Assembly: GCF_042651565.1 (NCBI RefSeq)
Contig: NZ_JBHSDF010000004.1
Direction: 5' to 3' (one strand)
From: Salinispirillum marinum
Lineage (GTDB): Bacteria; Pseudomonadota; Gammaproteobacteria; Pseudomonadales; Natronospirillaceae
DNA length: 64,000 nucleotides
Shown here piece after piece: positions 6,837-15,348 of the stretch (the stretch's first letter is position 1; each line of letters begins with the position of its first letter). Below the pieces are notes generated by a model. That model ran no database searches, was not told the origin of the DNA, and was given only the letters and a program-made list of their open reading frames with translations. The position numbers were made by a program, and so were the translations under genes.

Positions 6837-6880
6837 CAAAACCTCTCCTAGAAAAACGCGCATGCGCGTTAATCTTTTTA
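6742..6880 (-). other. attI region with 18-bp inverted repeat
   Basis: The recombination point is placed at minus-strand AACTG^TTAAAGC (6742/6741). To its right lies a perfect 18-bp inverted repeat, GCGCATGCGCGTTTTTCT at 6754-6771 and its complement at 6850-6867. Each arm carries the self-complementary decamer GCGCATGCGC. These could be integrase binding or structural elements of attI. A cassette promoter is expected on the minus strand further right; TTGAAA (6920-6925) with TATGCG (6898-6903), spacing 16, is one weak candidate. Confidence 0.6.
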
Positions 6881-7034
6881 GCCATCTTTACAAATTGCGC
6901 ATAAACATGCAAAGACGATTTTCAAGTCATTGATTTTATTCAATTTTTTTAATTGACGCTCCAGAAAAATGAGCATAGCCAGCACATCACTTTACGGAAA
7001 AACACGCATTGCAGAGTCAAAAATACTGATTATA

Positions 7035-7050
7035 CTGTTCATTCATACAG
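7035..7050 (+). promoter_or_regulatory. LexA box upstream of intI
   Basis: CTGTTCATTCATACAG is a perfect CTGT-N8-ACAG SOS box, 19 bases before the intI start codon. LexA control of integrase genes is established for several integrons, so cassette shuffling here is probably induced by DNA damage. Confidence 0.85.
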
Positions 7051-7069
7051 TAAAAGGAGTTTTTACCAC

Positions 7070-8032
7070 ATGGCCAGTAGCCCATTCTTAAATGAAGTTC
7101 GTACCTCAATTCGCATTCGCGGAATGAGCCTCCGCACTGAAAAAACGTACATTTACTGGATACGCAACTTTATTCGATTCAACAAATGCCGTCATCCAAG
7201 CGAAATGGGTGCTGCTGAAGTGGTGAATTTCTTAGGTTACTTGGCTTCTGAACGAAATGTCGCCGTCAACACGCAACGCATAGCCCTCAACGCCATAGCG
7301 TATCTGTACAACCAGTTCCTGAAACAACCCTTGGGTGACCTTGAATTCAAATATGCGTCTAAACCACAGCGGCTGCCTGAGGTGCTTATGGCACCTGAAG
7401 TTGCAAGCATCCTCAAGGAAATGTCAGGCAGAGACAAACTGATCTTTTCAATTTTGTATGGTTCTGGCTTACGCATAACTGAATGCCTTCGCCTGAGGGT
7501 GAAAGACATTGATTTCACACGCGGCTCAATAACAGTCAGGGATGGCAAAGGCGCAAAAGACAGAGTGACTATCTTTAGCCCGTCGATCTACGAAAGTACA
7601 AGAAACATAATCAGTGACGCGATTGAGCTGCAAGTCCGAGACAATAAGGAAGGCGTTGGCCCTTCTATTCCGGGGGTTTTGGCAAAAAAATATCCTTCAG
7701 CTTATCGGCAACCCGCATGGATGTTTCTGTTTCCGTCCAACAATCTTTGCCACCATCCCATCACTGGCGTTCTCTGCCGTCATCACCTGCATGATTCTGT
7801 ACCCAGAAAGGTATTAAAAAAGGCAGTAACGGCGGCGAAGTTATTGAATAAAAGAGTCTCTTGCCACACATTCCGACACAGCTTTGCTACGGAACTTCTG
7901 AGAAATGGCAGGGACATTCGAACGGTACAAGAGCTTCTAGGACATTCGGATGTATCCACCACACAGATTTATACCCATGTGCTCGGTCAGCATTTTGCCG
8001 GGCTAACAAGCCCGTTAGATGCAATAACCTGA
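7070..8032 (+). CDS. intI: Integron integrase IntI (tyrosine recombinase)
   Basis: 320 aa, the same length as chromosomal IntI proteins. An N-terminal SAM-like DNA-binding domain (residues ~5-85) precedes the tyrosine recombinase domain. Catalytic residues seen: R135 (GSGLRITE), H266 and R269 (CHTFRHSFA), H292 (LLGHSDV), Y301 (TTQIYTHV). The IntI-specific insertion is present around LAKKYPSAYRQPAWMFLFPS (204-223); XerC and XerD lack it. ATG 7070 is chosen for AGGAG 11 bases upstream and for its position just after the LexA box; the frame is open further upstream, but that part would run through the promoter. It is divergent from the cassettes. All key residues are intact, so it is probably active. 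Confidence 0.95.
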   Translation: MASSPFLNEVRTSIRIRGMSLRTEKTYIYWIRNFIRFNKCRHPSEMGAAEVVNFLGYLASERNVAVNTQRIALNAIAYLYNQFLKQPLGDLEFKYASKPQRLPEVLMAPEVASILKEMSGRDKLIFSILYGSGLRITECLRLRVKDIDFTRGSITVRDGKGAKDRVTIFSPSIYESTRNIISDAIELQVRDNKEGVGPSIPGVLAKKYPSAYRQPAWMFLFPSNNLCHHPITGVLCRHHLHDSVPRKVLKKAVTAAKLLNKRVSCHTFRHSFATELLRNGRDIRTVQELLGHSDVSTTQIYTHVLGQHFAGLTSPLDAIT

Positions 8033-8285
8033 TTGGCGGTAACAGGTAAACGCCATTGGATAGTCTTTCAATTAAACAGTGTAAAGCCGGTCAAATACGC
8101 TACCGCCCTTCCGTGTACGTGGCACCTAGGGGGTTGCGAGGGGTGAATGCCGCGCGAGTTGTTATTCCCTTTTTAGTTCATTTCTTGGGTAGCATGCAAC
8201 CTTTTTTTGCGCGTTGTGCGGTTGAGTTTGCCCATTCCTGACCACTCATGCACAATTCCGGCATCTGTTTAAGGAATGGCCCAGC

Positions 8286-8912
8286 ATGAACGTTGTTACT
8301 GTGAATCACCCTTTAGTTAAGCACAAAATCGGTTTGATGCGCCGTGGCGACATCAGTACAAAAAACTTTCGCGAGTTAGCGGCGGAGGTGGGCAGTTTGC
8401 TCACCTATGAGGCTACTTCGGATTTAGCCACGGAAACGGTGACGATTGAAGGCTGGAACGGGCCGGTTGAGGTAGAACAAATTCAGGGTAAGAAAATTAC
8501 GGTTGTGCCTATTCTGCGCGCTGGTTTGGGCATGATGGATGGTGTGTTAGAGCATTTACCGGGGGCGCGCATCAGTGTGGTGGGTGTATACCGCGATGAA
8601 GAAACGCTGAAGCCGGTGCATTATTTTCAGAAGCTGGCGTCTGATCTGCAAGAGCGCATTGCGATTGTGGTGGACCCAATGTTGGCGACCGGCGGTTCAA
8701 TGATTGCGGCGATTGATTTGTTGAAAGCCAAAGGCTGTAAAGACATTCGGGCGTTGGTGTTGGTGGCTGCGCCAGAAGGCATTAAGGCATTGGGTGAAGC
8801 GTACCCGGACGTGACACTATATACCGCTGCGGTGGATTCGCATCTGAACGAAAATGGTTACATCATTCCGGGGTTGGGCGATGCTGGGGATAAGATTTTT
8901 GGTACAAAATAA
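8286..8912 (+). CDS. upp: Uracil phosphoribosyltransferase
   Basis: 208 aa, full length for Upp. It makes UMP from uracil and PRPP in pyrimidine salvage. The family pattern is complete: MRRGDISTKNFRELA near the N-terminus, the PRPP-binding loop DPMLATGGSM, and the uracil-binding end GYIIPGLGDAGDKIFGT. The 253 bases between intI and upp hold no gene I can support; they probably carry the upp promoter. A strong terminator follows directly. This gene marks the chromosomal side of the integron. Confidence 0.97.
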   Translation: MNVVTVNHPLVKHKIGLMRRGDISTKNFRELAAEVGSLLTYEATSDLATETVTIEGWNGPVEVEQIQGKKITVVPILRAGLGMMDGVLEHLPGARISVVGVYRDEETLKPVHYFQKLASDLQERIAIVVDPMLATGGSMIAAIDLLKAKGCKDIRALVLVAAPEGIKALGEAYPDVTLYTAAVDSHLNENGYIIPGLGDAGDKIFGTK

Positions 8913-8940
8913 AAAGCGGCCGGTTGGCCGCTTTTTATTT
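8907..8940. terminator. Bidirectional terminator between upp and mqo
   Basis: Perfect stem AAATAAAAAGCGGCC / GGCCGCTTTTTATTT with a GGTT loop and T-runs on both strands. It lies between two convergent genes. Confidence 0.9.
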
Positions 8941-8959
8941 TGGTAACTTGAGCTGTTTA

Positions 8960-10444
8960 TCACCGCAACTGCAAGGTTTCCAGCGTATACGCCCGCACTT
9001 TTCTTAGCAGTTCGGGTTCGTCGCGCAGGGTTTTGCCGAAAGAAGGAATCATTTCCTTCATTTTGGCGTCCCATTCCTCGGTTTCCAGGCGCTCTTTGAA
9101 GCAGCGGCTGAGCACTTCGATCATGGCTTTTACGGCGGTAGACGCGCCGGGCGATGCACCCAACAAGGCGGCCAGAGAACCATCCGCGGAGGTAACCACT
9201 TCGGTTCCGAATTCCAGTTTGCCGCGTTTGGTTTTCGGGTCGTGCTTGATGATTTGCACGCGCTGCCCGGCTACGGCGAGTTTCCATTGGTCGCTTTTGG
9301 CGTCGGGGTAGAATTCACGCAGTGAGTTCATGCGGTCTTCGTGTGACTGCATGACTTCGGTCATTAAGTATTTCGTCAGTGCCAGGTTGTCTATTCCGGC
9401 TGACAGCATAGGCAAGAGGTTGCCTTTGTTGACGGATTTGGGCAGGTCCAACACCGAGCCGTTTTTCAGGAACTTGGTGGTGAAGCCGGCGAAAGGGCCG
9501 AACAGTAACGCAGGCTTGCCATTAATGATGCGGGTATCCAAGTGTGGAACGGACATCGGCGGTGCGCCTATCGCGGCTTTGCCATATACCTTGGCGCGGT
9601 GCTGTTCAACAATGTTAGGGTCGTCACACACCAGCCATTGGCCGCTGACCGGGAAGCCGCCGTATTTTTCGGCTTCCGGAATACCGGATTTATGCAACAG
9701 CGGTAAGGCCGCACCACCGGCGCCTAAAAATAGGAAGCGGGTACCAATGATCTGACTTTCGCCGGTGTGTTCATGGCGCAGTTTTAACGTCCAATGGCCT
9801 TCCGGTTGTCTGCGGATGGTTTCTACACGGTGGCTGAGCAGCAGGTTAAAGCCTTCACTTTGTTCTAAGTTTTTCACTAGGTTGCGCGTGAGCGAGCCGA
9901 AATCCACGTCTGAACCATAGGATACACGGGTCGCGGCCACCGGCTGGTTGGGGTCGCGGTTTTGCATCACCAATGGCATCCATTCTTTCAGGACGGCGTG
10001 GTCTTCACTGTATTCCATGTCACTGAACAGGTGAATGGCGCCCATGGCTTCATAACGTTTGCGCAGGAACTCAACGTTCTTTTCGCCCCATACGAAACTG
10101 AGGTGGGGTACGGGGTTAATGAATTGGCGGGGTTCAGGCAAAGCGCCCTTTTTTACGAGGTAAGACCAAAACTGCAAGCTGCGTTCGAACGCACCGTTGA
10201 TGTCAAAAGCTTTGCTGAGGTCTAGGGTGCCGTCTTCTTTTTCGGGGGTGTAATTGAGTTCGCAATAGGCGGCGTGGCCGGTACCGGCGTTGTTCATGCC
10301 GTCAGAGCTTTCCATGGCTACGGCATCGAGTTTTTCGATCATGGTGATCGTTAACGATGGATCAAGATGTTTGAGTAAATTCCCCAGCGTGGCGCTCATC
10401 GCGCCTGCCCCTACCAGCATTACGTCGACGATTTTAGTGCTCAC
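8960..10444 (-). CDS. mqo: Malate:quinone oxidoreductase
   Basis: 494 aa. FAD-dependent membrane-associated enzyme that oxidises malate to oxaloacetate and passes electrons to quinone in the TCA cycle. The N-terminal FAD-binding fold reads DVMLVGAGAMSATLG, followed by the family-typical SSDGMNNAGTGHAA and SYGSDVDFG. The end carries LLGASPGASTAV, also typical. The start is GTG 10444 (VSTKIVDV) with GGGGGGTG upstream; an open frame reaches further upstream to 10603 but is not protein-like. It is convergent with upp. Confidence 0.95.
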   Translation of the reverse strand: MSTKIVDVMLVGAGAMSATLGNLLKHLDPSLTITMIEKLDAVAMESSDGMNNAGTGHAAYCELNYTPEKEDGTLDLSKAFDINGAFERSLQFWSYLVKKGALPEPRQFINPVPHLSFVWGEKNVEFLRKRYEAMGAIHLFSDMEYSEDHAVLKEWMPLVMQNRDPNQPVAATRVSYGSDVDFGSLTRNLVKNLEQSEGFNLLLSHRVETIRRQPEGHWTLKLRHEHTGESQIIGTRFLFLGAGGAALPLLHKSGIPEAEKYGGFPVSGQWLVCDDPNIVEQHRAKVYGKAAIGAPPMSVPHLDTRIINGKPALLFGPFAGFTTKFLKNGSVLDLPKSVNKGNLLPMLSAGIDNLALTKYLMTEVMQSHEDRMNSLREFYPDAKSDQWKLAVAGQRVQIIKHDPKTKRGKLEFGTEVVTSADGSLAALLGASPGASTAVKAMIEVLSRCFKERLETEEWDAKMKEMIPSFGKTLRDEPELLRKVRAYTLETLQLR

Positions 10445-10649
10445 AATGCACCCCCCGTAAGTGAATTGTGGCGGAGTATAAACGAATGGCTGCGGAAGTC
10501 GAAAACAACTGACGCCCTGTAGACAAATAATGGGTATAAGCTGCGCGAATAATGGAGATAATTTGCGTGAATTCGCGTCTATTGGCTTCCATCTATTACA
10601 CAATGGTCTATGCTAACCACAATTTACATTCCTTACGTTTAGGTTGTTT

Positions 10650-11690
10650 ATGAACGCAAAAACTCTAGCTACGTTGATGACGATAGTAGCCGTGGCCTTT
10701 GCTGCCTTGGCCGGTTATTTCTTTCTGCAACAACAGAATGCGAATGAAGCGCTGGTAGCGGCGCGCGCGTCGAACGCGGCCGTGACGCAAACGGAACAAC
10801 AAGCGCAACGCACCATTACCGAGCTACAGAGCCGTATTAATGTGTTGGAAACCCGGTTGAATCAGTCGGACTCCTTGAATTTGGTGCAAATTCGAGAGCT
10901 GGAACAAGAACTGGCCGAACAACGCCAAGCCATGGCCGCCAGCCAGCAAGCAATGTCACTGGTGCAGGCCGACTATCAAAATACCCGAGAAGATCTGGCG
11001 AATGCACAAGCAGCCATTGCGGAACGCGACGCGGAACTGGTGGACATTCGTGCCCTGAGCAATGACACGACCTCGGTGCTGACCAACTTGCGTGATGAAC
11101 TGGCGGCGGCACGTGAACGGGCCGAACAGCAGCAAGCACGGCTTGAAGAACAAGCGGCGCTGCTCACGGAAAAACGAGAAGAAGTTAATTCTCTGGTGAA
11201 CCGTTTGGACGAAGAACAGCGCGCGTTGGATGAACTGCAAAGTGAACTGCAATTGGTGGATTCAGAACGGCAAGCGTTGGTAGAGCGACTGGAAAACGGC
11301 GTTACGGTGATCCAATTGCCTGAACGTGTGCTGTTTAACTCCGGCTCTGCCGAACTGAATGATGAGTCGGTCGCTACCTTGGCGGCAGTGGCGACCGCAT
11401 TGGAGAGCTTTCCCGAGCACACCGTTGCGGTGCTGGGGCATACGGATTCACGTACCATCAGCCGTGATTTGGAGCCCATTTACCCCACCAACTGGGAGTT
11501 GAGTGCCGCGCGGGCGACTGCGGCGGTGCGGGTGTTGATTCGTAATGGCGTACCTCGTGACCGGCTGCGGGCGATTGGTTTGGCGGAAACGCAGCCGTTG
11601 GTGGAAGAAGTGAATGAGTTCACGCGCAGCCAAAACCGCCGAATAGAAATTGTGCTTGAGCCGCGCATGTCCGTCGTACCCCTAGATTAA
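10650..11690 (+). CDS. OmpA-family protein with membrane anchor and coiled coil
   Basis: 346 aa. A single N-terminal membrane helix (about residues 5-25) is followed by a long Gln/Glu/Ala-rich coiled coil (about 30-215) and a C-terminal OmpA/MotB peptidoglycan-binding domain, including LGHTDSRTI and LSAARATAAVRVLIRNGV with NRRIEIVL. The architecture recalls inner-membrane proteins that reach the cell wall. The role is not known; an envelope-spanning structural protein is likely. ATG 10650 is preferred over a TTG six bases upstream. Confidence 0.8.
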   Translation: MNAKTLATLMTIVAVAFAALAGYFFLQQQNANEALVAARASNAAVTQTEQQAQRTITELQSRINVLETRLNQSDSLNLVQIRELEQELAEQRQAMAASQQAMSLVQADYQNTREDLANAQAAIAERDAELVDIRALSNDTTSVLTNLRDELAAARERAEQQQARLEEQAALLTEKREEVNSLVNRLDEEQRALDELQSELQLVDSERQALVERLENGVTVIQLPERVLFNSGSAELNDESVATLAAVATALESFPEHTVAVLGHTDSRTISRDLEPIYPTNWELSAARATAAVRVLIRNGVPRDRLRAIGLAETQPLVEEVNEFTRSQNRRIEIVLEPRMSVVPLD

Positions 11691-11834
11691 TCTGCAACCG
11701 CTCAGGGCGGCGTTCGCTGCCCTACTTCTTCTACCGTACATAACCGTTTGGCATAGCCCGTATAAATATCTTTCGTTCGAAACCCCCGCCGCTTTAGGCC
11801 ATTATCTGGCTTCACTCTTTATGCCAAACCTCTT

Positions 11835-12716
11835 ATGACGTGGATTTTCTTCACCCTGTTCGCCGCCGTGATGCAAAGCGTGCGCACAGCGGCACAAAAA
11901 CGCTTGTCGGGCCAAATCAGTGCATTAGGTGTCACCTATGCACGCTATGTGTTCGGGTTGCCCATTGCGGCACTGTATATGCTGTTACTGCAAACCGACT
12001 TACCTACGGCATTCGCCGCACCCGCGCAGGTATGGGGAGTGATATTGTTCGGCGGCATTATGCAAATCATCGCCACTTGGGCGTTGGTGAGCGTATTCCA
12101 GTGGCGTAATTTTGCGGCGGGTACAACTTTCGCCAAAACCGAAGCCTTGCAAACCGCAGTGTTGGGCGCGGTTATCGGCGTTCCACTCGCCTTGGGCGGT
12201 TGGCTTTCGGTGTTGGTGGGTGTGCTGGGTATTGTGGCGTTATCGTACCCAGCTAATTTTCGTTCCTTGCGTGCGTGGTTAACGCCCGCTACTGGGTTGG
12301 GGTTGTTGTCCGGGTTCGGCTTTGCGCTGTCTTCCTTGTGCATTCATGCCAGCAGCAAACAGCTTGGTTTGCCACCCTTGCAGGCCGCCAGCGTGGTACT
12401 GGTGAGTATGATTGTGATGCAACTGGTGTTGATGACCCTGTGGTTTCTGTGGCGAGACAGGGCACTGTTTGCAGCCTTGGCACAGCATTGGCGTTGGGCG
12501 GCGTTTATTGGGTTAACCAGTGCGTTGGGGTCTATTGGTTGGTTCACCGCCATGAGTTTGCAAAACCCCGCCTTGGTGAAAACGCTGGGGCAAGTAGAGT
12601 TTTTTGTTACCCTGTTGATTACCTGGCGGCTGTTTAAAGAGTCGATTGGTGGTAAGGAATGGGTGGGGATGACGCTGATTTTGGTGAGCGTGGTGTTACT
12701 GCTCTATACGGCTTAG
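11835..12716 (+). CDS. EamA/DMT-superfamily transporter
   Basis: 293 aa with about ten hydrophobic helices in two repeats, the layout of drug/metabolite (EamA) transporters. The first repeat starts MTWIFFTLFAAVMQSVRTAAQKRL; the second ends VKTLGQVEFFVTLLITWRLF then WVGMTLILVSVVLLLYTA. Substrate and direction cannot be told from sequence. It stands alone between the OmpA-like gene and nfuA. Confidence 0.8.
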   Translation: MTWIFFTLFAAVMQSVRTAAQKRLSGQISALGVTYARYVFGLPIAALYMLLLQTDLPTAFAAPAQVWGVILFGGIMQIIATWALVSVFQWRNFAAGTTFAKTEALQTAVLGAVIGVPLALGGWLSVLVGVLGIVALSYPANFRSLRAWLTPATGLGLLSGFGFALSSLCIHASSKQLGLPPLQAASVVLVSMIVMQLVLMTLWFLWRDRALFAALAQHWRWAAFIGLTSALGSIGWFTAMSLQNPALVKTLGQVEFFVTLLITWRLFKESIGGKEWVGMTLILVSVVLLLYTA

Positions 12717-12728
12717 CTAAACGTGAGG

Positions 12729-12769
12729 TGACTCTAGAAACGTTACGAACATCGTAGTTTCTAGAGTCA
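12729..12769. repeat. Perfect 13-bp inverted repeat (TGACTCTAGAAAC)
   Basis: TGACTCTAGAAAC and GTTTCTAGAGTCA are separated by 15 bases between the convergent transporter and nfuA genes. GTTTCTAG appears a third time just downstream (12778-12785). There is no T-run, so it is not a typical terminator, though it could still act as a transcript-end hairpin. Confidence 0.6.
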
Positions 12770-12785
12770 GCGCAGTAGTTTCTAG

Positions 12786-13373
12786 CTACATATAGGCGTT
12801 TTCGGTCTGCGTATGATCCGTAACGTCTCGCACGCCGGTTAGTTCAGGAATCCGCTCTTGCAGAGTTTTCTCAACGCCCTCTTTCAGCGTTAAATCCACC
12901 GCACTGCAACCTTGGCAACCACCGCCAAACTTCAAAACGGCAACCATATCGGCGGTGACTTCTACTAAGGAAACTTCACCGCCATGTGAGGCCAGTCCGG
13001 GGTTGATTTCGCTGTACAAAATGTAGGTAATTCGGTCTTTCAATGGGCTGTCGGCCGATACCTTAGGCATTTTGGCATTAGGCGCTTTGATGGTGAGCTG
13101 GCCGCCCATTTTGTCTTCCTGGAAGTCCACTTCTGCTTCTTCCAAGTACGGCAGACTATTTTCTTCCAGATACAGGGAGATGTGTTCCAGCTCAAAGAAT
13201 TGGTCAGTAGGCTTTTCTTCACCGGGGCGGCAATACGCCAAACAGGTTTCGGCGTATTTTGTTCCAGGCTGGGTAACAAACATACGCACGGACATACCTT
13301 CCACGTTCTGCCGTTCCAACAGCCCGGCAAGGTATTTTTGCGCGCCAAGCGATACGGACACTACACTGCTCAT
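12786..13373 (-). CDS. nfuA: Fe-S biogenesis protein NfuA
   Basis: 195 aa. Residues 1-~100 form a degenerate A-type (HesB-like) domain and residues ~105-195 an Nfu domain with the cluster-binding C153-X2-C156 in GGGCQGCSAVDL. NfuA carries a 4Fe-4S cluster to apoproteins, mainly under oxidative stress or iron limitation. The length matches E. coli NfuA (191 aa). It is a single-gene unit. Confidence 0.95.
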   Translation of the reverse strand: MSSVVSVSLGAQKYLAGLLERQNVEGMSVRMFVTQPGTKYAETCLAYCRPGEEKPTDQFFELEHISLYLEENSLPYLEEAEVDFQEDKMGGQLTIKAPNAKMPKVSADSPLKDRITYILYSEINPGLASHGGEVSLVEVTADMVAVLKFGGGCQGCSAVDLTLKEGVEKTLQERIPELTGVRDVTDHTQTENAYM

Positions 13374-13525
13374 ACAATCATCTCTGAAGATTATGAATTC
13401 AATGCGAGGGATTGTACCTAATGCAACCGGAGAACTGAATACCTGATTAAGTTACTAGGTTATTATTTGTCTTCGACGCTCTCCGAAATTGCCCTGCCCT
13501 CTGACCGAATTGCACAACCGCAAAA

Positions 13526-14224
13526 TCAATCGGCACGACGGAACCCCAACCACATAAGCCAGCCAATCAACAATACTTCACCCACAAATGCGTAGCTGGC
13601 TAAGTCCAGCGCATAATTAGCCACCAAGATGCCACCGATGGAATCGACGGTGTAGGCGGTACCGGCAACCACCACGAGCACGCCCACCCAGCGCGGAATG
13701 AAACTCGCCCGATAGACCAAGTAACCCAGCACCAACAAATGAAGACCAAAAATACCCAATCCGAGGTCCCAAGTATTTTGAAACCGATGCATTTCCAGCA
13801 TCACTTGCGCCGCCAACTGTTCCTCGGTGAAAGCGGTTAAATAGTCTGCCGTACTCAACCATTCAATGGCTTGCAGCAAGGGTGCAAAGGCCACCAAAAA
13901 CACCGCAGCGTAGGCCAGCCTGAACCACCCCGCCAGCAGAGCAATGTTCTTCTGAACCGGTTGAAATACCACGTATAAAGCCCAAGCGACGAGGATGTCC
14001 AACATCGCGATTATGACAAAAGCCATGATACCCAGGCGAAATAACGTGTCAGCCACCCGCATATTGCTGGCCGTTGTGGCGGCATCGCCCGGTACTACTA
14101 AGCTTTCGATGACAGTAAAAAATGCAAACACGGCCAAGGGGACCATCATCAGCAAGCCAATGCCTGCCATCAGTGCCGCTCGGCGTTGTGTTTTGTCTTT
14201 ATCATGTTGTATATGTTCTGCCAT
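13526..14224 (-). CDS. DUF4386 family membrane protein
   Basis: 232 aa with about six hydrophobic helices. The sequence agrees with the DUF4386 family (RRAALMAGIGLLMMVPLA at the start; LFRLGIMAFVIIAMLDILVAWALY; WDLGLGIFGLHLLVLGYL). No function is established for the family. It is divergent from the AraC-type regulator at 14349, which may control it; this is inferred from position only. Confidence 0.75.
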   Translation of the reverse strand: MAEHIQHDKDKTQRRAALMAGIGLLMMVPLAVFAFFTVIESLVVPGDAATTASNMRVADTLFRLGIMAFVIIAMLDILVAWALYVVFQPVQKNIALLAGWFRLAYAAVFLVAFAPLLQAIEWLSTADYLTAFTEEQLAAQVMLEMHRFQNTWDLGLGIFGLHLLVLGYLVYRASFIPRWVGVLVVVAGTAYTVDSIGGILVANYALDLASYAFVGEVLLIGWLMWLGFRRAD

Positions 14225-14348
14225 GGTTTACCCTGTGCGTTGAAAGTTAGAAACACGATGCAAAGGGTATGCGCTAATGGACAGCTATATTTGATAATCT
14301 GTGCGGTACCGTGCATTTTTTAGGTGGTGATGAGGCGATACAGCAACG

Positions 14349-15233
14349 ATGAACGACCCGGTGATTTTTCTGCAGGCATTGGTGGACCGCATTGAGGAAG
14401 ACCTGGCCGAAGACATCAACATCGCCTCCCTGTCAGCAGCTTGTCAGATTTCCCCTTGGCACTTTCAGCGCGTGTTTAAGAGCTTGGTGGGTGATACCTT
14501 GGGCGGGTATATTCGCGGCAGAAGACTCACCAGAGCCGCACAGCTAATTTTGACTTCAAACCACAGCTTCATCGACATCGCGTTCAGGGTGGGCTTTAAC
14601 TCACATGAGGCTTTCACCCGGTCGTTCAAGGCCTATTTCGGGCAAGCACCGAAAGACTTCCGACGAGCCAAACCCGCCATTGCCCTCAACCGAAAGCCGG
14701 TATTAAGCCGTGATCTGATCGTCCATCTCGCGCAAGAAATGACCCTAGAGCCCAGCATTGAATGGCGTCCGGTCCTACACATCGTTGGTTACCCGACACA
14801 AATACCGTCACCCTTTGCGACATCGGAAAGCAGTTGTTTCTTAATGCAAGATGCCTGGATGCGTTTATTGGCACGCCAGAATGACCTTCCCAGCCGCATT
14901 CCCGGTCGCTACTACGGACTTTCACTGAGCCCTTCCGGCAACTTTACCGAGCCAGAACTCACACACATTGCAGGTATCGGTGTGCAGGCGTTGGCAGACA
15001 TACCCGACGATATGGTAAGCCACCGTTTTCCTGCGCAACGGGTGGCGGTGTTTGATATCGCTTCTGTTGACGCGGAAACCGTGAACCGCACCATAGACTG
15101 TATCTACGGTTACTGGCTGCCGAATTCGGGGTATCGCAGAGGTTCGGGGAGCGACTATGAACTGCTGGAGAACGTGGATACGTTCAACCCGGACATCGGT
15201 TCGAAGTACGTCATTCCGTTGCAGAGTGACTAG
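14349..15233 (+). CDS. AraC-family regulator with GyrI-like effector domain
   Basis: 294 aa. The N-terminal AraC double helix-turn-helix (residues ~8-108) shows ISPWHFQRVFKSLVGDTLGGYI and FNSHEAFTRSFKAYFGQAPKDF. Residues ~125-294 resemble the GyrI/effector-binding fold seen in Rob- and SoxS-like regulators. This group often responds to small amphipathic or drug-like molecules. It is divergent from the DUF4386 gene, the most likely target. Confidence 0.85.
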   Translation: MNDPVIFLQALVDRIEEDLAEDINIASLSAACQISPWHFQRVFKSLVGDTLGGYIRGRRLTRAAQLILTSNHSFIDIAFRVGFNSHEAFTRSFKAYFGQAPKDFRRAKPAIALNRKPVLSRDLIVHLAQEMTLEPSIEWRPVLHIVGYPTQIPSPFATSESSCFLMQDAWMRLLARQNDLPSRIPGRYYGLSLSPSGNFTEPELTHIAGIGVQALADIPDDMVSHRFPAQRVAVFDIASVDAETVNRTIDCIYGYWLPNSGYRRGSGSDYELLENVDTFNPDIGSKYVIPLQSD

Positions 15234-15285
15234 CCCGTTGAAGGCCAGCCCTCTGTCCGAAGCACGCACCTGAAATTACCGCTTT

Positions 15286-15313
15286 AACTATATCAAAGTT
15301 TTTTGATATAGTT
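15286..15313. terminator. AT-rich hairpin between the araC-type gene and metH
   Basis: Perfect 12-bp arms AACTATATCAAA / TTTGATATAGTT with a GTTT loop. It lies 36 bases before the metH ATG. It could end the regulator transcript or be an operator for metH. It does not match MetJ or MetR boxes, and no cobalamin riboswitch is visible in this short gap. Confidence 0.4.
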
Positions 15314-15348
15314 GTCGAACTTATTTCCCACCGCTTTCGAGAGACGTT

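Noticed and set aside
8056..8241. 61-codon frame between intI and upp
   Set aside because: No ribosome binding site, no protein-like composition, and it lies in the expected upp promoter region.
15286..15313. SAM or cobalamin riboswitch upstream of metH
   Set aside because: The gap is only 115 bases and holds one simple AT-rich hairpin, without the conserved cores of these riboswitches.
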